Source: Acetobacteraceae bacterium (GTDB lineage: Bacteria; Pseudomonadota; Alphaproteobacteria; Acetobacterales; Acetobacteraceae). From it: DNA of 64,000 nt. Location of the stretch: NCBI GenBank assembly GCA_947474705.1, contig CANJJS010000008.1, forward strand, positions 1-64,000. Direction: 5' to 3'. Of the stretch, positions 13,650 through 22,140 are shown one piece after another; position 1 is the stretch's first letter; every line of letters begins with the position of its first letter. The notes beneath the pieces are model-generated. The model worked only from the letters and a program-made list of their open reading frames with translations, had not been told where the DNA came from and searched no databases. The translations under genes were made by a program, and so were the position numbers.

Positions 13650-16423
13650 GCGAACCCGTGAAATGCCGGGCGTGCGGTGCCGTCGCGTCGGCGTCCGCGC
13701 GCTTCTGCGACCAGTGCGGCACCGGGTTGGCCGTGTTAACGGGGCCCGCGGGAGTCCCCGCCCTTAAATTGGAACCGGCCGGAGCCGGAAATGCCGGGTT
13801 GGCCGGCGAACGGAAGCTGCTGACGGCGTTGATCGCCGATATCAAGGACTCGGTGCGCCATGTTGGCGCGATGGACCTCGAACTGGCGCATCGGGTCATC
13901 CATTCGGTGCTGGCGATCATGGTCGACAGCGTCGTCAAGTTCGACGGTTACGTTCTGCAAACCGTTGGCGATGGTATCTACGCGGCGTTTGGGGCGCCCA
14001 AGGCGTATCACGATCACGCGCAGCGGGCGGTCTATGCCGCGATCGAGATGCAGAACCGGCTGCGCGCCCATGCCAGGAATGTGAAGCGGGGCGAGCCGGT
14101 TATCGAGGTCCGCGTGGGCGTCGAAAGCGGCGAGGTGGTGTTGGGCAGCCTGGACAATGGCCGCGAGTCCGTTTTGATAACCGTCGGGCAGACGGTCAAT
14201 CTGGCCGCGCGTTTGCAGAGTGTCGCGCCGCCGGGTGCGGTTTCCATTGGCGAACAGACGAAGCGTCTGGTCGAGGGTTATTTCGCGCTGAAAGAACGTC
14301 CGGCGCGGATTTTGCAGGGCATATCCGAACCGGTCGCGATTTACGAGGTGACCGGGCTGGGGAGATTGCGGCGGCATTCTCAGATTTCCGCGCGGCGCGA
14401 GTTCAGCGCGTTTGTCGGGCGAGCGCGGGAACTGGAGGTGTTACAGGGCGCGTTTGGTCTGGCGGCGGCTGGGTCGGGGCAACTCGTTTCCATCTCGACC
14501 GAACCCGGCGTCGGAAAATCCCGTCTTTTGTCGGAGTTCGCCAAGACTCTGCCGCTCGCGTGTAAGATCGTCGAGGCTTACGCCGTCTCCCATGGGCGAA
14601 AGATTCCCTGGCTGCCGGCCATCGAAATATTGTTTGAGTATTTTGGCGTGTTGGAGGCCGATGGCCCGGATACGCGCCGGCGCAAGATTCGCGAGACATT
14701 GATGGGGTTGGATATCGCGCCCGGCGAAATTCAACCGTACTTGTTTCCGTTGCTGGGTATCCCGGCCGATCCGAACGATCCTTTGGCGCAAATGGATCCT
14801 CGGGTCAGGCGGGACAGGACCGCGGATGCGATCGCGGGCCTGTTGGTGGCCGAGAGCGCGCGGCAGCCGGTTGTGCTGATGTTCGAGGATCTGCATTGGA
14901 TCGACGAGCAGACCGAGGTTTTGCTCCAGCGTCTGGTGGGCGGCATTGGGCGCGCGTGTATCCTGGTGCTGACGACTTATCGTCCGGAGTATGTGCCTTC
15001 CTGGCCCCGCCGGGAGCGTGTCACGCATATCGATCTCGCGCCGCTCAGCATGCGTCACTCGGATGCGATGTTATCCATGTTGTTGGGCGATGGCGGCGAA
15101 CTCGCGGTGTTAAAACAGTTGATCGCGGAGCGGGCCGCGGGCAATCCGTTTTTCGTCGAGGAGATCGTCAACGGGTTGTTCGAAGATGGGACATTGCGCC
15201 GCGAGGGCGATGCCGTGCGATTGACCGCGCCGGTGGACACGTTGCTTGTGCCGATGACGGTTCAGGGGATGCTCGCGGAGCGTATCGATCAGATGGCGCC
15301 ACGGGCGAAGGAGATGTTGGGGCTTCTTTCCGTCGTGGGCCAAGGGTTACCCATCGATGTCGTGCTTGGCGCTTCGCGGTGGAGTGGCGAGGAGACGGAG
15401 CGTGTTCTGGCCGAGCTGAAGGCCGCGGATTTTATTTACGACCGGTCGCCGGTTCAGGCGGGCGCGAACGAATTCGATTATGCTTTCAAGCATGCGATGA
15501 CGCGGGAGGTCGCTTATCGATCCATTTTGGCCGAGCAAAAAAGGGCGTTGCATTCGCGCGTCGGTGGAACGATTGAGTTACTTTACAAGGACCGGCTGGA
15601 CGATCGGATTTCCGCGTTGGCGTATCATTACGCGGCGGCGGACGATCATTTGAAGGCGATCGAGTATTTGGGCAAGGCCGGGCGTCAGGCGATCGCGCGG
15701 TCGGCGCATCGGGAGGCGATCGCGCATATTCGGGACGCGCTTGGGCGGATCGCGTTGTTGCCGGAAGGGACGGTAGGTCCGGCGGAGAGTGCCGGGCTTT
15801 GGTTGACGCTGGGGGTATCGTTACAGGTAACCAATGGCTACGCGTCGGGCGAGGTGGGGCTCGCGTATGAGCGCGCGCGGGAGATGAGTGTGAAAGCCCA
15901 GGACGAACTGGGTTTGGCGGTGGCGCTGAGGGGAGGGTTTCTTTTTAATGCCACGCGGGCGAATTACGGGGGGGCGTTGCGGGAGGCGCGCGATTTGGTT
16001 GGTCTTGGCGGGTCGAACAGCGCGTATATGTTGGAAGGTTATGTGGCGCTGGGCGTGGCGCACAGTTATTTGGGCGAGTTCGACGTTTCGGTGGATTTTT
16101 TCACAAAGGCGCGCGGTCTCGAGGACGATGCGGCGCATCTCGAGCAGTTGCAATATTCGGGTCATACGCGGGTGAACGGACGGTCGTTTCATGCGCTCTG
16201 TCTCGCGAATTTGGGGGGTGTGGATCGGGCGTTGGGGCTGAGCCGGGAGGCGTTGGGGTTGGCGGAGGATCTGGCGCGTCCCATCACCAGCGCGCATACA
16301 TTAGGGTTACATGCGACCATCTTGCATAAGTGGCGGGCTTACGAGGACGCCGAGGTGTATTACGATGAGACGATCGCCTGTGCCTCGCGGAACGGATTTC
16401 CGTATTGGAAGACATTCGCATAG
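13646..16423 (+). CDS. Zinc ribbon-class III cyclase-AAA ATPase-TPR regulator, cut by in-frame TAG
   Basis: This 925-residue reading begins with a zinc ribbon (C7, C10, C21, C24) and a class III nucleotide cyclase homology domain (about 55-235). An ATPase follows, with Walker A EPGVGKS (286-292) and Walker B VVLMFEDLHW, and then helical TPR-like repeats. Metal aspartates D65 and D109 and the transition-state pair N185/R189 are kept. The positions that select the base read Q105 and I178 instead of Lys and Asp, so cyclase activity is doubtful. The start is a TTG overlapping the previous stop (TTGA). Reading ends at TAG 16421-16423, but the same frame continues directly into clear TPR sequence, so the gene is interrupted or read through. 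Confidence 0.85.
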   Translation: MSEPVKCRACGAVASASARFCDQCGTGLAVLTGPAGVPALKLEPAGAGNAGLAGERKLLTALIADIKDSVRHVGAMDLELAHRVIHSVLAIMVDSVVKFDGYVLQTVGDGIYAAFGAPKAYHDHAQRAVYAAIEMQNRLRAHARNVKRGEPVIEVRVGVESGEVVLGSLDNGRESVLITVGQTVNLAARLQSVAPPGAVSIGEQTKRLVEGYFALKERPARILQGISEPVAIYEVTGLGRLRRHSQISARREFSAFVGRARELEVLQGAFGLAAAGSGQLVSISTEPGVGKSRLLSEFAKTLPLACKIVEAYAVSHGRKIPWLPAIEILFEYFGVLEADGPDTRRRKIRETLMGLDIAPGEIQPYLFPLLGIPADPNDPLAQMDPRVRRDRTADAIAGLLVAESARQPVVLMFEDLHWIDEQTEVLLQRLVGGIGRACILVLTTYRPEYVPSWPRRERVTHIDLAPLSMRHSDAMLSMLLGDGGELAVLKQLIAERAAGNPFFVEEIVNGLFEDGTLRREGDAVRLTAPVDTLLVPMTVQGMLAERIDQMAPRAKEMLGLLSVVGQGLPIDVVLGASRWSGEETERVLAELKAADFIYDRSPVQAGANEFDYAFKHAMTREVAYRSILAEQKRALHSRVGGTIELLYKDRLDDRISALAYHYAAADDHLKAIEYLGKAGRQAIARSAHREAIAHIRDALGRIALLPEGTVGPAESAGLWLTLGVSLQVTNGYASGEVGLAYERAREMSVKAQDELGLAVALRGGFLFNATRANYGGALREARDLVGLGGSNSAYMLEGYVALGVAHSYLGEFDVSVDFFTKARGLEDDAAHLEQLQYSGHTRVNGRSFHALCLANLGGVDRALGLSREALGLAEDLARPITSAHTLGLHATILHKWRAYEDAEVYYDETIACASRNGFPYWKTFA

Positions 16424-17005
16424 ATGTTGAAAAGCGCCTCTTTGGCGCGCCAGGGCGACGTCAACGCGCGGCTGGCGGAGTTCGAGCACGGTCTTTCGGG
16501 TCTTCGCGGGACCGGCGCGCGTTTGGGGATGACGTGGTATTTTTCGTTGCACGCCGAATTGTTGGCCCAGACCGGGCAGATTTGGAAGGCGTTGGACGTA
16601 GTCGAGGAGGCTTTGGCGTTCGCGGAGGAGACCGGGGAACGGATGAACCGGGCGAATCTGCTGCGATTGAAGGGGGCGTTGTTGTTCGAGGGGGTCAGAG
16701 CCGGGCGGGACGGCGGGCTCGACGCCGCCGAAGCGTGTCTGGCGGAGGGGTTGCGTGTCGCGATGGGTCAGGGCGCGAAGCTTTTGGCGCTGCGGGCGGC
16801 GATCGGTTGCGCGAGTCTCCATGCGCATCGGCGGCGGTTCGAGGAGGGGCTGGCGGTGTTGCGGCCCGTGTATGAGTCGTTTTCCGAGGGGCTGGCGATG
16901 CCGGACCCGGTCGATGCCCGGCGGCTGATCGCGTATCTTGAGCGTCCGGCGTTGTGCCGGGTGCCGGTCAGCGATGCCGGTGGCGGGGCGTTGTTGGAGA
17001 TTTAA
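16424..17005 (+). CDS. C-terminal TPR part of the cyclase-ATPase regulator, in frame after the amber codon
   Basis: These 193 residues continue the preceding gene in the same frame, separated only by one TAG. The sequence (LKSASLARQGDVNARLAEF, then LGMTWYFSLHAELLAQTGQ) is the typical final TPR block of AAA-type cyclase regulators, ending with the long ALAFAEETGER helix. An ATG immediately follows the TAG, so the fragment could in principle be made separately. No ribosome-binding site sits at the usual distance. The likeliest explanations are a recent CAG-to-TAG-type mutation, a sequencing error or amber suppression. Confidence 0.6.
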   Translation: MLKSASLARQGDVNARLAEFEHGLSGLRGTGARLGMTWYFSLHAELLAQTGQIWKALDVVEEALAFAEETGERMNRANLLRLKGALLFEGVRAGRDGGLDAAEACLAEGLRVAMGQGAKLLALRAAIGCASLHAHRRRFEEGLAVLRPVYESFSEGLAMPDPVDARRLIAYLERPALCRVPVSDAGGGALLEI

Positions 17006-17103
17006 GGCCCGCTGCCCGGCCGCTTGACCATCCCGGCCACGCGTGACACCCACCGGGCATCGCGCCGCCTACGGCGGCCACGTTCATCCAGGGGCGACCT
17101 GAC

Positions 17104-18141
17104 ATGTCGAAGAAACTGCTGCTTACGCTCGCGGGTGAGGCCGTTTGGCCACCGCCGATGTGGCTGATGCGCCAGGCCGGCCGGTATTTGCCGGAGTATC
17201 GCGCGGTTCGCGCCACGGTGCCGGACTTTATCGCCCTTTGTACCACCCCCGCTTTGGCTGCCGAGGTCACATTGCAGCCGATCCGCCGTTATGGTTTCGA
17301 TGCCGCCATTCTTTTTTCCGATATTCTTATTCTGCCTTGGGCGCTCGGACAGGGTTTGGAGTTCAGGGAAGGCGAGGGGCCGGTGCTGCCGCCGATCCGG
17401 GACGAGGCCGGGTTTCGCGCGCTGACCATGGCGAACCTGGCGGAGAGGACCGCCCCCGTGATGGAAACCGTCCGGCTGGTCCGCGCGGGGCTGCGGGCCG
17501 GGAATTTTCCGGATACGGCTCTGATTGGGTTCGCCGGGGCGCCGTTCACCGTCGCGTGTTATATGGTCGAGGGCGCGGGCTCCCGCGATTTCGCCGCGAC
17601 CCGGACCATGGCTTATCGAAACCCGTCCCTTTTCGATGCGATCGTGGAGCTGGTCACGGAAGGCACCATCGAATATTTGCGGGCGCAGGCGGAGGCGGGC
17701 GCGGAAACGCTCATGCTGTTCGATTCATGGGCGGGGGTTTTGTCTCCGGCGCATTTCCGCCGCTATTCGATCGAGCCGGCGAAGCGGATCGTTTCGGCGT
17801 TGCGCGAGGATTATCCGTACCTGCCGATCATCGGATTTCCGCGAATGGCGGGACTTTCGCTCGCCGCCTATGCCGCCGAAACCGGCGTGAACGCGGTGGG
17901 GATCGACACCGGCATGGACCCGGCTCTGGCCGCGCCGCTGCTGCCGAAGGGGGTTGCCGCGCAAGGCAATCTCGATCCTTTGGCGTTGGTGGCGGGCGGG
18001 GAGGCGATGGCAAGCGGCGCGCGCGCGGTTTTGTCCGCGATGAAGGGGCGTCCCTTCATCTTCAATCTGGGACACGGGATCGTCCCGCAAACGCCGCCCG
18101 AGCATGTCGCGGCCTTGGTTGAGCTGGTCCGTGGGTCCTGA
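17104..18141 (+). CDS. hemE: Uroporphyrinogen decarboxylase
   Basis: HemE (345 residues) removes four carboxyl groups from uroporphyrinogen III to give coproporphyrinogen III in the cytoplasm. The family signatures are present: PPMWLMRQAGRYLPEYR near the N-terminus, with the substrate-binding arginines and glutamine, FSDILILPWALG with the essential aspartate, and GFAGAPFTVACYM. The length is normal and the start MSKKLLLTLAGE fits the family. It overlaps the downstream hemH by 11 bases if that gene uses the GTG at 18131, so these two haem steps are coupled. The 98-base gap from the preceding operon suggests its own promoter, none clearly seen. Confidence 0.97.
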   Translation: MSKKLLLTLAGEAVWPPPMWLMRQAGRYLPEYRAVRATVPDFIALCTTPALAAEVTLQPIRRYGFDAAILFSDILILPWALGQGLEFREGEGPVLPPIRDEAGFRALTMANLAERTAPVMETVRLVRAGLRAGNFPDTALIGFAGAPFTVACYMVEGAGSRDFAATRTMAYRNPSLFDAIVELVTEGTIEYLRAQAEAGAETLMLFDSWAGVLSPAHFRRYSIEPAKRIVSALREDYPYLPIIGFPRMAGLSLAAYAAETGVNAVGIDTGMDPALAAPLLPKGVAAQGNLDPLALVAGGEAMASGARAVLSAMKGRPFIFNLGHGIVPQTPPEHVAALVELVRGS

Positions 18142-19234
18142 CGCGACCGGGTGCGGCGCGGACGTGCCCCCCCGGCACCGCCCTAAGGTCGCGATCGTGC
18201 TGTTCAACCTCGGGGGACCTGACGGGCCCGAGGCGATCGAGCCGTTTTTGCTGAACCTGTTTCGGGACCCGGCGATTCTGCGGGTGCCGTTTTTCGTGCG
18301 TCCGTTTTTGGCCCGGATCATCGCGCGTGCCCGTTTGAAGCCCGCGACCGAAAATTATCGTTTGCTTGGCGGGAAATCTCCGCTTTTGGAAATGACCGAG
18401 GCGCAGGGCCGCGCGCTTGAAGCCGCTTTGCCGGAGCTGGAGGCGAAATGTTTTTCGGCGATGCGGTACTGGCACCCGTTCAGTCTGGAAACCGCGCGCG
18501 CGGTGAAAGCCTGGCAGCCGGACGACATTGTTCTTCTGCCGCTTTATCCGCAGTATTCCACCACGACGACCGGTAGCTCCCTCACCGCCTGGCGAGACGC
18601 GGCGGCGCGCGTGGGATTGTTCAAACCCGTTTCGACCTTGTGCTGCTATCCCACCGATGCCGGTTTCGCCGCCGCGACCGCGCGTATTGTCCGGGACGGG
18701 TACGACACGGCGCGTGCCGGTCTGGATCCGGCCGTGCCGCTGCGGGTGTTGTTTTCCGCGCATGGCCTGCCGGAGTCGATCGTGAAGCGGGGCGATCCCT
18801 ACCAGTATCAGATCGAACAGACCGTCGCCGCGGTGCTGACCGCATGGGGGCGAGACGATCTGGACTGGACCATCTGCTACCAATCGCGGGCCACGCCGCA
18901 AAAATGGATCGGGCCCAGCACCGACGAGGAAATTCTTCGGGGTGGCGCGGAGAAAACGGCGCTGCTGGTGGTCCCGATCGCGTTCGTCTCGGAACACTCG
19001 GAAACGCTGGTGGAACTGGATATCGAATATCGCGATCTGGCGGAAAAGCACGGTGTTCCCGGCTATTTCCGGGTGCCGACCCAGCAATGCGACGCCGGGT
19101 TCGTCGGGGCGCTGGCGGCTTTGGTCCGCTCGGTCCGGGCGGCCGGCATCGGGCTCCATGCCGCCTGCGACCGGGAGGCCTGCGCGGCGGCCAACCGCCG
19201 GTGTCCCTTCGCGATTGCGTCCCCCTTGCCATAA
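18131..19234 (+). CDS. hemH: Ferrochelatase
   Basis: HemH (367 residues with this start) inserts Fe(II) into protoporphyrin IX, the last step of protohaem synthesis. NLGGPDGP near the N-terminus, YRLLGGKSPL, LPLYPQYSTTTTGS, the catalytic histidine in LFSAHGLPES and the EHSETLVELD segment are all visible. A GTG inside the end of hemE is the most probable start. The frame extends to 18104, and a start nearer KVAIVLFNLGG is also possible. The C-terminus ends in a cysteine-containing tail (HAACDREACAAANRRC) with four residues capable of metal binding. Some bacterial ferrochelatases carry a 2Fe-2S cluster there, so this is worth noting but unproven. Confidence 0.95.
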   Translation: MGPDATGCGADVPPRHRPKVAIVLFNLGGPDGPEAIEPFLLNLFRDPAILRVPFFVRPFLARIIARARLKPATENYRLLGGKSPLLEMTEAQGRALEAALPELEAKCFSAMRYWHPFSLETARAVKAWQPDDIVLLPLYPQYSTTTTGSSLTAWRDAAARVGLFKPVSTLCCYPTDAGFAAATARIVRDGYDTARAGLDPAVPLRVLFSAHGLPESIVKRGDPYQYQIEQTVAAVLTAWGRDDLDWTICYQSRATPQKWIGPSTDEEILRGGAEKTALLVVPIAFVSEHSETLVELDIEYRDLAEKHGVPGYFRVPTQQCDAGFVGALAALVRSVRAAGIGLHAACDREACAAANRRCPFAIASPLP

Positions 19235-19293
19235 ACCCCCTCGCCCGGCTTGATGACCGCTCCACAAGCGCGAAAAACGGAGGCCATGCGCCC

Positions 19294-20061
19294 ATGAATC
19301 CTTTCGACCTCACCGGTAAAACCGCTCTCATCACCGGCGGCAATTCCGGTATTGGACTGGGCATGGCCAAGGCCATCGCCGCCGCTGGCGGCAAGGTGGC
19401 GATCTGGGGCACCAACGCCGAAAAAAACGCCGCCGCGCGCGACGAAATCGCCCAGGCCGGCGGCGAGGTTCTGGCGCTGGAATGCGATGTCGGCGACGAA
19501 GCCGCCGTCGAGGCCTGCTTCGCCAAAACCGTCGAGGCCCTGGGTTCCGTCCATGGCTGCTTCGCCAATGCGGGCGTCTCCGGCCGCGGCGGCAAACCCT
19601 TCATCGAGATGGCGGCCGACGAATGGCGCCGCGTGATGCGGGTCAATCTCGACGGCGCGTTTTTTACCCTGCGGACCGCGGCCAAACACATGGTGACGAA
19701 CAAGATCGAGGGCGTGCTGGCGGGCACGGCCTCGCTGGCGGCGATCGAGGCCTCGCCGCGGAGCGAGCATTACGCCGCGACCAAGGGCGGGATGATTTCG
19801 ATGACGAAGTCCTTGGCCGTGGAACTGGCGCGGTATGGCATCCGCGCGCATTCGATCCTGCCGGGGTGGATCGATACCAATATGACGGTGAAAACCCTGG
19901 CCAGCGATGGATTCCAGAACAAGGTGTTTCCGCGTGTGCCGATGCGCCGCTGGGGCACCGGCGACGATTTCGGGGGCATCGCGGTTTACCTCATGAGCAA
20001 CGCGTCGCGGTACCACACGGGCGATACGTTTGTGATCGACGGCGGGTATTCGTTGTTCTGA
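19294..20061 (+). CDS. SDR-family oxidoreductase
   Basis: A classical short-chain dehydrogenase/reductase of 255 residues. The nucleotide-binding loop is TGGNSGIG (about 14-21), FANAG takes the place of the NNAG motif, and the catalytic residues are Ser in TASLAAIEA and YAATK. It ends with DTFVIDGGYSLF, the usual SDR closing. It oxidises or reduces an alcohol/carbonyl of unknown identity with NAD(P). ACGGAGG at 19277-19283 precedes the start. Its stop codon directly abuts the stop of the convergent flhA (TGATCA), leaving no intergenic space. Confidence 0.9.
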   Translation: MNPFDLTGKTALITGGNSGIGLGMAKAIAAAGGKVAIWGTNAEKNAAARDEIAQAGGEVLALECDVGDEAAVEACFAKTVEALGSVHGCFANAGVSGRGGKPFIEMAADEWRRVMRVNLDGAFFTLRTAAKHMVTNKIEGVLAGTASLAAIEASPRSEHYAATKGGMISMTKSLAVELARYGIRAHSILPGWIDTNMTVKTLASDGFQNKVFPRVPMRRWGTGDDFGGIAVYLMSNASRYHTGDTFVIDGGYSLF

Positions 20062-22137
20062 TCACACCGTCCCGACGGTGCGGATCCGCGCCCGCGGATA
20101 AATCTCCAATTGCGACAGGACCGGGGTCCCCGGACGGACCCGGTCCACGATGGCCCGGACATGGGCGCGGATCGCGCCGCTGCTGAGCACGACCGGCAGT
20201 TCGCCGTTGGCCGAGGCTTTGTCGTAGACCTCGTTCAGCCGCCGGACAAATTCCTGCAACTGGCCGGGCGCCATGGCGAGCTGGCGTTCCTCGGGCGGGC
20301 CGGCGAGGGATTCGGCGAAGGCGGTCTCCCAGTCCGGCGAAAGCGTGATCAGCGGGATATAGCCGGATGGGCCGGTGTTCTGCTCGCTGATCTGGCGCGC
20401 CAGGCGGGCCCGGACATGCGCCACGATCGAGGGGATGGCGCGCGAGGGTCCGCCGCAGGCCTCCTGAATGGCTTCCAGAATGGTCGACAAATCGCGGATC
20501 GACACGCGCTCTTCCAGCAGCGATTGCAACACGCGCTGGACCGCGCCGGCGGAAATCGTCGAGGGCACGAGTTCGGCGACCAGTTTTTGGTGCTCGGTGG
20601 GGAGTTCGTCCATCAGCTTGCGGGTTTCGGCGTAAGACAAAAGTTCGGAGACGTTTTGCCGGACGATTTCGGTCAGATGGGTGGACAGGACGGTCGGGGC
20701 CTCGACGACGGTCATGCCGTGGAAAAGGGCTTCTTCTTTCATCGAGGCATCGATCCACATCGCCGGCAGGCCGAAGGCGGGTTCTTTCGTGGCTTCCCCG
20801 GTCATGGCGGGGGTGCCGCCTTTCGGGTCCATGATAAGAAGCATCGTCGGCCGGAGTTCGCCTTTCCCGGCCTCGATTTCCTTGACGCTGATGGCGTATT
20901 CGGCGGGGCCGAGACTCATGTTGTCCTGGATGCGGACGGGGGGCAGGACGAAGCCCATGTCGGCGGCGATGGTGCGGCGCAGACCCTTGATCTGGTCGGT
21001 CAGGCGCGGGCCGTCGCCACCGGCCATGGACAGCAGGCCGTAGCCGAGTTCCAGCCGGATCATGTCGATGCGCAGAGTTTCCGAAATGGGGGCTTCCGTG
21101 GGGACGTCGGACACGGGTTCGGCGTCGATGGCGCCGATCGGATGACGGTAGCGGATCCAGGCGCCACCCCCGGCCAGCGCGGCGATGGCGAGGAACGGCA
21201 GGGTCGGCAGGCCCGGCAGCGATCCCAGCAAAGCCGCCGCGCCCGCGGCCATGGCCAGCGGTTTTGGCCCGCGGCCGAGCTGCGCGACCATGGCGACGTC
21301 GGCGGTGCCCTCGACGCCGCCTTTGGTCACGACGATGCCCGCCGCCGTGGAGACCAGCAACGCTGGGATCTGCGACACCAGCCCGTCGCCCGCGCTGAGC
21401 GTGGTGAAGGTCGCGGCCGCCTCGGCGAAGGGCATGTGGTGGCGCAGCAAGCCGATGGCGAGGCCGCCGATAATGTTGATCGCGGTGATGATCAGACCGG
21501 CGATGGCATCGCCGCGGACGAATTTCGCGGCGCCGTCCATGGCGCCGTAAAAGCCGCTTTCCTCCTCGAGTTCCCGCCGCCGGAGGCGGGCGGTATTTTC
21601 GTCGATCAGGCCGGCCGACATGTCGGCGTCGATCGCCATTTGCTTGCCGGGCATGGCGTCCAGGCTGAACCGCGCGGCGACCTCGGCGATGCGGCCGGAG
21701 CCCTTGGTGATGACCATGAAGTTCACCACCAGCAGGATGGCGAACAGGATCAGGCCGATGACGACGTCGCCGCCCATCAGGAAGCCGCCGAAGGCCGCGA
21801 CAACGTGACCGGCGGCCAGCGGGCCCTCGTTGCCATGCGACAGGATCAGCCGCGTCGTCGCCACGTTCAGGGACAGGCGCAGCAGGGTCGTCAGCAGGAG
21901 CAGCGTCGGAAAGCTGGTGAAATCCAGGGGCCGGTTCAGGAACAGCGCGACCATCAGCACGAGGACGGAGGCCACGATCGACAGCGCGAGGCCCATGTCG
22001 AGCAAAATCGTCGGCAGCGGCAGCACCAGCACGGACAACAGCGCCACGACCCCCAGCGCCAGGCCGACGTCGCTGCCCGGCGCGAAGGGACGTATCCGCG
22101 CGAGCACCGCCTGCACCGAGGGGGGCAACCCGCCCAT
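20062..22137 (-). CDS. flhA: Flagellar export-gate protein FlhA
   Basis: FlhA (691 residues) is the major membrane component of the flagellar type III export gate. About eight hydrophobic helices fill residues 25-320, including LLTTLLRLSLNVATTRLIL and the family-typical GDAIAGLIITAINIIGG. A cytoplasmic domain of about 370 residues, which docks chaperone-substrate complexes, follows. Length is normal. It lies 3 bases after flbD on the same strand, making it the last gene of the fliF operon in this window. FlhB, FliP and other gate partners are not nearby. Confidence 0.97.
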   Translation of the reverse strand: MGGLPPSVQAVLARIRPFAPGSDVGLALGVVALLSVLVLPLPTILLDMGLALSIVASVLVLMVALFLNRPLDFTSFPTLLLLTTLLRLSLNVATTRLILSHGNEGPLAAGHVVAAFGGFLMGGDVVIGLILFAILLVVNFMVITKGSGRIAEVAARFSLDAMPGKQMAIDADMSAGLIDENTARLRRRELEEESGFYGAMDGAAKFVRGDAIAGLIITAINIIGGLAIGLLRHHMPFAEAAATFTTLSAGDGLVSQIPALLVSTAAGIVVTKGGVEGTADVAMVAQLGRGPKPLAMAAGAAALLGSLPGLPTLPFLAIAALAGGGAWIRYRHPIGAIDAEPVSDVPTEAPISETLRIDMIRLELGYGLLSMAGGDGPRLTDQIKGLRRTIAADMGFVLPPVRIQDNMSLGPAEYAISVKEIEAGKGELRPTMLLIMDPKGGTPAMTGEATKEPAFGLPAMWIDASMKEEALFHGMTVVEAPTVLSTHLTEIVRQNVSELLSYAETRKLMDELPTEHQKLVAELVPSTISAGAVQRVLQSLLEERVSIRDLSTILEAIQEACGGPSRAIPSIVAHVRARLARQISEQNTGPSGYIPLITLSPDWETAFAESLAGPPEERQLAMAPGQLQEFVRRLNEVYDKASANGELPVVLSSGAIRAHVRAIVDRVRPGTPVLSQLEIYPRARIRTVGTV

Positions 22138-22140
22138 CGA

